From contig CAZFLM010000029.1 of NCBI GenBank assembly GCA_964519955.1, forward strand, positions 1 to 64,000: a DNA stretch of 64,000 bases. Direction: 5' to 3'. Made by a program: the position numbers and the translations under genes. Numbering within the stretch: the stretch's first letter is position 1; each line of letters starts with the position of its first letter. This document shows positions 59,114 to 64,000 of the stretch, one piece after another. The stretch comes from CAZFLM01 sp964519955 (GTDB taxonomy: Bacteria > Armatimonadota > Chthonomonadetes > Chthonomonadales > CAJBBX01). The notes under the pieces were generated by a model. That model had not been told where the DNA came from. It did not search any database and worked only from the letters and a program-made list of their open reading frames with translations.

Positions 59114-60421
59114 ATGCCGATGCGCGTCGAGGTCGAGGAAGTCGTCGCCACGTGTGAGGCGGCAAACAACGGCGCGGGGCCGCTCTGGTGCTACGGGGCG
59201 CCCCTGGTCGTGCGGCGGGGCGACACCGTCACCGTCTCCGTGACGGAGACCGGGGTGGGCGTCCCGCCGCTCTGCAACACGCGCCCGCGCATCTTTCGCA
59301 AGACGGGCGACGCCCCCTGGCGCCTCGCTTGGCAGCCGGACGCGTTCCGCGAGCGCGAGCCCTGCCCGATCGTCGGCTACGCGGACGGCAGCCTGTTCGT
59401 CACGGTCAACCCGTCCACCAAGCCGCCCGGCACAATGTACGGTGAGTGCGACCCGCACGTGCTGGAGTTGCGAGTGAACAGCGCGGCGGCCACGGAGGAC
59501 CGCCCTCCAGATGCCTCCGTCTCGCGCCTATGCCCGGAGTGGGGCCAGGGGCACCGGACCGACCACTCGTACCGGGCGGTGGCAGCCGACGGCAGGGCGC
59601 GGCGCTTCATCCTGATGTGCGAGGACGCGGATAAGGGCGAGTTCCGCTGGTCCGTCTGTGACGCGCGGCGGAAGTGGACGCCCGTCCGCAAGCTGGAGTT
59701 CCCCATCCGCGCCTGCTATCCGCCGGTCTGCCTGCGCGGGAATGAGGCGCACGTTCTGGCCATCGGCGACATCGTCGAGCCGGTTGCCGCCTGGCGCGCG
59801 CACAAGAAGAAGGTCACCGGGCAGGAGTGGGACTACGTGTTCCGCCGCCTCTTCTACGCATGGAACCCGGACGTGGCGGCGGGCGACTTCGAGGAGCCCG
59901 TTGAGATCGACACGGTCGAGGAGACCGCCGGGCATATCGCGAACCTCGACCTCTGGGTCGGGCCGACCGGCGAGGTGCACGCGCTCTACCGCAAGCAGAG
60001 CACCACGCAGCTCATCCGCGACGAGTTCCTGAAGGGTGTGGAGATGCGCACGACGCTGGAGCACGCGATCCTCTCGCGCGGGAAGGTGGTCCAGCGCACC
60101 ACGCTGATGCAGAGCGGCGAAAAGGTGTCGGGCGCCTACCCGGCCTACGCGCGCTTCCACTCGCCGGACGGCAAGCGCCTCGTCGCCGTCCTTGCGCGGG
60201 TGGTGACCGAGGGCGCCGGGCAGCGCTGGGAGAACGCGGTCTGGCCCATCTACCCCAAGCTTGGCCAGATGCAGGCGATCCCGCTCCGCGAGCCGTTCCA
60301 GACGTTCTTCACGAACACGGAGCGCGGCGGTTCCGCCCCGGCAGCCACGCTGGACCTCTTCGGCATCGGCGCGGACGGGAAGGTGCTGCGCTACGCGCGG
60401 GTTGGCGGGGTGGGCGGCTAG
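59114..60421 (+). CDS. unknown protein, possible beta-propeller
   Basis: 435 residues, no signal peptide. Repeated strand pairs such as RFILMCEDADKGEFRWSVCD, RKWTPVRKLEFPIRACYPPVCL and NLDLWVGPTGEVHALYRKQS suggest a sialidase-like or BNR-type propeller, but no Asp-box set or catalytic residue was recognised. ATG 59114 or 59120 follows AGGGGG; a start at 59036 would translate the dispersed repeat and is rejected. It lies 88 bases after the MFS gene and could share its transcript. Confidence 0.6.
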   Translation: MPMRVEVEEVVATCEAANNGAGPLWCYGAPLVVRRGDTVTVSVTETGVGVPPLCNTRPRIFRKTGDAPWRLAWQPDAFREREPCPIVGYADGSLFVTVNPSTKPPGTMYGECDPHVLELRVNSAAATEDRPPDASVSRLCPEWGQGHRTDHSYRAVAADGRARRFILMCEDADKGEFRWSVCDARRKWTPVRKLEFPIRACYPPVCLRGNEAHVLAIGDIVEPVAAWRAHKKKVTGQEWDYVFRRLFYAWNPDVAAGDFEEPVEIDTVEETAGHIANLDLWVGPTGEVHALYRKQSTTQLIRDEFLKGVEMRTTLEHAILSRGKVVQRTTLMQSGEKVSGAYPAYARFHSPDGKRLVAVLARVVTEGAGQRWENAVWPIYPKLGQMQAIPLREPFQTFFTNTERGGSAPAATLDLFGIGADGKVLRYARVGGVGG

Positions 60422-60448
60422 TCTGGCACATCAGTGAGTCCCCCTGTA

Positions 60449-60496
60449 CGGGCACGGAGGCCCATCCCACCACGCCGCTCGTGCATCATCCAGGCC
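60449..60496 (+). repeat. long copy of the dispersed repeat
   Basis: GGCACGGAGGCCCATCCCACC then CGCCGCTCGTGCATCATCCAGGCC aligns over 46 bases with 21520-21567. It occupies part of the 345-base gap before the giant surface-protein gene; the rest holds the hairpin at 60547-60590 and nothing else recognisable. Confidence 0.75.
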
Positions 60497-60546
60497 AGCG
60501 CCGCGGAGTAGGTCTCGGCCTGCATCCAGAACGCCATCGCATTGGA

Positions 60547-60590
60547 AGGGCCCTGGACCACCGCGGGTTCGCGGTGGCGCCCAGGGCCCT
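60547..60590. terminator. strong nested hairpin, probable bidirectional terminator
   Basis: AGGGCCCTGG (60547-60556) pairs with CCAGGGCCCT (60581-60590), and inside it CCACCGCG (60558-60565) pairs with CGCGGTGG (60570-60577) around GGTT. With 18 paired bases between two convergent genes it could end transcription from either side. Confidence 0.7.
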
Positions 60591-60766
60591 CATTGCGCGA
60601 GGTCCGGCTTCACCGCTCGCCGTTTGCCTCGCTATCGCTGCCCGCGGCAGCGTCATCCGGCTAGGCTCCGCCGGTCCCTGTGCTGGCGGGCGGCTGGGGC
60701 GATCCTGAGACGAACCGCCCCGGCTCACCCTCCGGCCTGGTCAGGTCCGGCGGATGCCGCGAAGAC

Positions 60767-63700
60767 CTACTGGCGCTTCAGGTAGACCTTCGTGTTCACG
60801 TTCTTCAGGCCGTCCGACACGCGGACCGTCACTCCGCCGCCAGGACCGTTGATGTTGCGGCCCCAGAGCTGCAGCGTCGACGTGGTCGCTCCGCCAGCGA
60901 AGGTGATGGTGTTCACCGGCAGACCCGTGAGCGGGTTCCACGCGTAGGTGTAGAAGTTGTTGCTGCTGAAGTTGGGATAGCCGGCCGGGGCCGCGAATGT
61001 CCTATCCTTCGGCAGCGCGTCGAATGCGTCGACGGGCGCCACGAGCCGCACCTTGTCGGCCGGGGCATTCAGGGTGTAGGTGAGGACTGGCGACGGGTTC
61101 GGCGGAGCGCCGCCGATGATCGCCACCGATGCCTTGTCCACGCCCTGCAGCCACGGTAGGACGAAGTTCGGGCCAGTGACGGGGTTGTAGACCCCGGTCC
61201 GCGGCGCTTCGGCGCCGGTAGTCGTCACGACCTGCACCGTGAAGGTGTAGGCGGTGTCGGCCGCGATCTGGTCCGCGGTCACCTTGTAGGAGGCCGAGGA
61301 CGCGCCCGCGGGCACCGGGTACGCCGGCGCGATGGGCACGTGATCCAGATACTGGACCGGTCCGACCGGCGTGATGATGAGCTGCGTGCCTGCCGGCGCG
61401 GGGCCTGCCAGGAAGACGTTCAGTGTGCTGAACGTGCCTGCGTTGCAGCCCCAGGGGCCATTCCCGACGAACGAGCCGCCCACCTGGATGCCGTTGCCGT
61501 CGGGCAGCAGCGGGTTGATCTCCAGTGTGGCGGTCGGCGCCGCGATGGCGATGCCGCCGACATCAGCCTTGAAGCCGCCGATCTGCTTGGTCGAGACGGT
61601 CTCCACGGCGACCGGGCCGATCGTCGCGCTGGTCGATCCGGCCGGCAGGTTGATGACCTGGCCGACGAACCAGTTGCCGACGGGGTCGGTGTCCGGCAGG
61701 CGGGAGACGGTGAACGTCGTTGCCACGCCGACTGGCTGCGACAGCGAGACGGTCAGGGTGACCGCCGATCCGGAGAACGTCGTGTTCGGCGTGAACCACA
61801 TCGAGGCGTACAGCGCCACGACCTTGATCGGCGCCGTGCACATCGGGTACATGGGCTCGCCAGCGATATCGGCCCACACGACGGCTGTGCACGGATTGGT
61901 GTTGGCGTTGAACACCGAACTCCCCGAGTAGCCCATCACGGGCGCCGGGCTGGGCGGGTACGGCGTGAGGCCCGGATGTGCGGGCTGGACAGGCGGCTGG
62001 AGCCAGTCGATGGTCTTGCCGCCGACCCGGTTGCCGCGGTTGTTCAGCGTCACGGTGATCGTCGTGGTCCCCGTTCCGGCCTGAACCGCCGTCGGGTTCG
62101 CAACGACGGACTTGATCCACGGCATCACCTTGTAGGTCTGGGTGGCGACGACGACCCCGCCGATGAGCGGCGGCTTGGACACGGTCATGCTCGCGGCATC
62201 GCCTCCAGCCGCGGACGCGGTCGATGCCTTGACGCGCAGGACGCCCTTGGCCTGGCCAGGATACACGAACAGCAGTCCCTGGGTTGGGCTGATGGGCGTG
62301 AAGCGGAAGTGCGAGCCATCGACGGTGGTGTCCTCGACGTTGTTCGGGTCGTTGAACGCCAGCGTGGCGGCCGGGCTGTTGATCGACACCACGTACAGCG
62401 CGCCGACCGTCGGGGCAGGCGAGGCGAGGACGAAGTCCCAATCCGACTGGACGCCGCCACACAGGATCGTAGGCGGCGCCTTGGGCGGATCGGTGCTGTC
62501 ATCCGCGTCGCGCGCCACGAGCCGGCCGTTCGGCTGGGCACTCGTGCCGCCGCGCGCGATCACGAGCACGCGGATCAGCTCACCGTTGTAGTCGAACGTG
62601 ATGTAGGAGGAGCCGGCTGCCGCGGCCGCAACCTGGACGTTCAGTGGCACCGGTACCGGGTTCGGCAGCGGCGCCACGATCGCGGCCTTGCCTCCCACCA
62701 TCACGGAGCCCACGACGGTGAAGTTGGCGTTGGTGCTCTCGATGAACACGTAGTTCGTGTTGGGGTTGCCGGTCGCCTGGTACGGGCTGCGCGTGGGCAG
62801 CGGGCCAGGCGTCGGAACGGCCGTCCGATCCGAGATGGTCAGCGTGAAGCTGGCCGTCGGAGGCGGCACGGCGCCGAGGGAGATGGTCCTGGTCGGAGGC
62901 GCCACGCTGAAGGGCATGCGTGTGGTTAGCCGGCAGCCGTCGACGGTGCCATCGGCCTCCTCGATGGAGGCAGCGATATGGGTAACGCCAGCGCCCTTGG
63001 TGATGCCGTTCGCCGCGATGATCGCGCCTGCGCCGAGCGGCTTGCCATAGGTGATGGCGTCGAGGAGCAGCACATCGTTCGGTGTGGTGCTGCGCCACAT
63101 CACGCCCCGGGACACGAGTGTCGGCGTGGTGGCAGTGCCGACGACGCGGACGACGCCGCAGTCATCGACTGCCGCGCCGTAGGCGAGCGTGTCGCATCCG
63201 GGGAGCGCCGCGAGCAGAGTCGTGCCGGTGGGGGTGGCCAGGAACGGCTTCATGAGCCCTCCGCCCATGTAGGCGCCGACGATCTCCGCGGTGTCGGTGA
63301 TGCCGAGGGCCACGCCGGGCCAGGGCACGCCAGCGACCGGTGCGGCTACCCAGGCGTTCAGGTCGTAGATGCACGCGTTCCAGTTGTAGTGGCCGACTGC
63401 GATGCCATACGGCCCCACGTTGTTGATGGCATAGGCGGCGCTGGGGTTCGGGTCGCCCCAGGGAACGCCCGGCATCAGCGTGAAGGAGTTCCATCCCCAC
63501 GGATCCCACGCGCCCGCCGACGGATTCGTGAGTGTGCCGGGGTTAGCGGCCCAGCCCACCACGATCCTGTGGTCGTTGATGCCATATGCGCCGCTCACGT
63601 AGGTGTCGGCAACCGCGTTCAGATCGGTTAGGCCGCCGGGACCGTTGAAGAGCGTGGCGAGTTCGTACTGGTAGCTCGTATACGACGATCCGACGATGTC

Positions 63701-64000
63701 GCCTGCGCTGTTGACGCCCCACGCCTTCGCGAGCTGGCATTCGCCCCCGAAGTAGGGATCGGTGAGCACGCCGAGCATACCTAACGGGCCGCCGATTGGA
63801 TAGCTGAACGCACGATCGATGGACTGGTCTGTGATAATGGCGGAGTAGCCGGCCGCGCCGGTCCCCACCAGCATGCCGCCCTTGTTGACCGCGAGGGCGT
63901 TCATGTACTTGCCGGGATCCACGATGAACCAGCCCGTTGCCTCCTGGAACTGGATGAGCTGCGCGTGGGCAGCCATCACGCTTCCGAGGAGGAACAGCGC
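60767..64000 (-). CDS. giant secreted HAF-repeat protein, N-terminus cut by the window edge
   Basis: More than 1,070 residues. The frame stays open to the right edge; the last visible upstream codons read ALFLLGSVMAAHAQ, the end of a signal peptide, so the start lies just beyond 64000. HAF-type repeats fill the first 300 residues (AWGVNSAGDIVGSS, AYGINDHRIVVGWA, ALGITDTAEIVGAY). Several Ig-like or CARDB-like sandwiches follow, with Pro/Thr-rich joints. No sortase or C-terminal anchor is seen; it ends NTKVYLKRQ. Probably a surface or extracellular structural protein. Confidence 0.75.
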   Translation of the reverse strand, partial: ALFLLGSVMAAHAQLIQFQEATGWFIVDPGKYMNALAVNKGGMLVGTGAAGYSAIITDQSIDRAFSYPIGGPLGMLGVLTDPYFGGECQLAKAWGVNSAGDIVGSSYTSYQYELATLFNGPGGLTDLNAVADTYVSGAYGINDHRIVVGWAANPGTLTNPSAGAWDPWGWNSFTLMPGVPWGDPNPSAAYAINNVGPYGIAVGHYNWNACIYDLNAWVAAPVAGVPWPGVALGITDTAEIVGAYMGGGLMKPFLATPTGTTLLAALPGCDTLAYGAAVDDCGVVRVVGTATTPTLVSRGVMWRSTTPNDVLLLDAITYGKPLGAGAIIAANGITKGAGVTHIAASIEEADGTVDGCRLTTRMPFSVAPPTRTISLGAVPPPTASFTLTISDRTAVPTPGPLPTRSPYQATGNPNTNYVFIESTNANFTVVGSVMVGGKAAIVAPLPNPVPVPLNVQVAAAAAGSSYITFDYNGELIRVLVIARGGTSAQPNGRLVARDADDSTDPPKAPPTILCGGVQSDWDFVLASPAPTVGALYVVSINSPAATLAFNDPNNVEDTTVDGSHFRFTPISPTQGLLFVYPGQAKGVLRVKASTASAAGGDAASMTVSKPPLIGGVVVATQTYKVMPWIKSVVANPTAVQAGTGTTTITVTLNNRGNRVGGKTIDWLQPPVQPAHPGLTPYPPSPAPVMGYSGSSVFNANTNPCTAVVWADIAGEPMYPMCTAPIKVVALYASMWFTPNTTFSGSAVTLTVSLSQPVGVATTFTVSRLPDTDPVGNWFVGQVINLPAGSTSATIGPVAVETVSTKQIGGFKADVGGIAIAAPTATLEINPLLPDGNGIQVGGSFVGNGPWGCNAGTFSTLNVFLAGPAPAGTQLIITPVGPVQYLDHVPIAPAYPVPAGASSASYKVTADQIAADTAYTFTVQVVTTTGAEAPRTGVYNPVTGPNFVLPWLQGVDKASVAIIGGAPPNPSPVLTYTLNAPADKVRLVAPVDAFDALPKDRTFAAPAGYPNFSSNNFYTYAWNPLTGLPVNTITFAGGATTSTLQLWGRNINGPGGGVTVRVSDGLKNVNTKVYLKRQ

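Noticed and set aside
61340..62929. 529-codon plus-strand frame opposite the HAF-repeat protein
   Set aside because: Arg/Asp-rich shadow; the minus-strand frame continues to the window edge and has repeats and a signal peptide end.

Overview
The window is high-G+C bacterial DNA from an uncultured heterotroph. It is most likely an assembled metagenome scaffold, because it contains a run of exactly 100 N at 22789-22888. The gene families point to Armatimonadota or a Planctomycetota-like relative: GH172 (DUF2961), DUF1080 and PmoA-type proteins, UroD-family proteins inside sugar operons, a cytochrome c/propeller/FGE-like fusion, and a pseudopilin-type C-terminus of the 'SN-KQ-GLA-MMYAQD' kind. 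That assignment is an inference from family content; there is no rRNA gene in the window. No transposase, integrase, phage module or CRISPR array was seen.

Layout. 0.1-2.9 kb: a Mug-like glycosylase translationally coupled to a GH32-type glycosidase. 3.0-8.5 kb: an orphan zinc-finger anti-sigma-like protein and a small His/Cys protein, then an outer-membrane barrel and a complete cluster A-I metal ABC importer. 8.7-16.8 kb: an ECF sigma factor, its overlapping membrane partner, three tandem paralogous membrane proteins of unknown function, and a secreted protein ending in a pseudopilin-like domain. This is the best candidate for an undescribed system. 16.9-22.6 kb: a CorA transporter with a GMS instead of a GMN motif, two divergent NIF3 proteins (one without any metal ligand), a secreted helical protein and a glyoxylate-reductase-type dehydrogenase. 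22.6-26.4 kb: a repeat array containing the assembly gap, then minus-strand GH25, Nudix, polysaccharide deacetylase and amidohydrolase genes. 26.5 kb: tRNA-Ala(CGC). 26.6-32.4 kb: a 1,309-residue multidomain secreted protein, a GNAT acetyltransferase and a protein with four zf-TFIIB modules.

32.6-38.2 kb is a plus-strand sugar operon: SDR, UlaG-like hydrolase, TIM-barrel isomerase, GH127 arabinofuranosidase and a UroD-family protein. 52.0 down to 38.2 kb is a long minus-strand catabolic block. It begins at a near-consensus promoter (52114-52142) with a sugar ABC permease and lipoprotein. It continues through a KDPG-aldolase-like protein, KDG kinase, LDH2-type dehydrogenase, UroD-family protein, mutarotase, 2-hydroxyacid dehydrogenase, SDR, and the E1alpha, E1beta and E2 subunits of a 2-oxoacid dehydrogenase, to a terminal SDR. 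The simplest reading is uptake and oxidation of a sugar acid to an acyl-CoA; the importer ATPase and the E3 subunit are not in the window. 52.3-60.4 kb holds GH172, a BrnT/BrnA-type toxin-antitoxin set, DUF1080, PmoA-type protein, an MFS transporter and an unknown probable propeller protein. A truncated giant HAF-repeat surface protein runs off the right end.

Several repeat families lie between genes: a dispersed 26-48 bp element, one copy of which is read in frame inside the E2 linker; a two-hairpin element; a 133-bp tandem repeat at the gap; a 109-bp tandem repeat that splits E1alpha from E1beta; and a roughly 70-bp direct repeat near 49.8 kb. Strong sigma70-type promoters are readable at 3011, 20181, 26476 (tRNA), 32457 (minus) and 52142 (minus).
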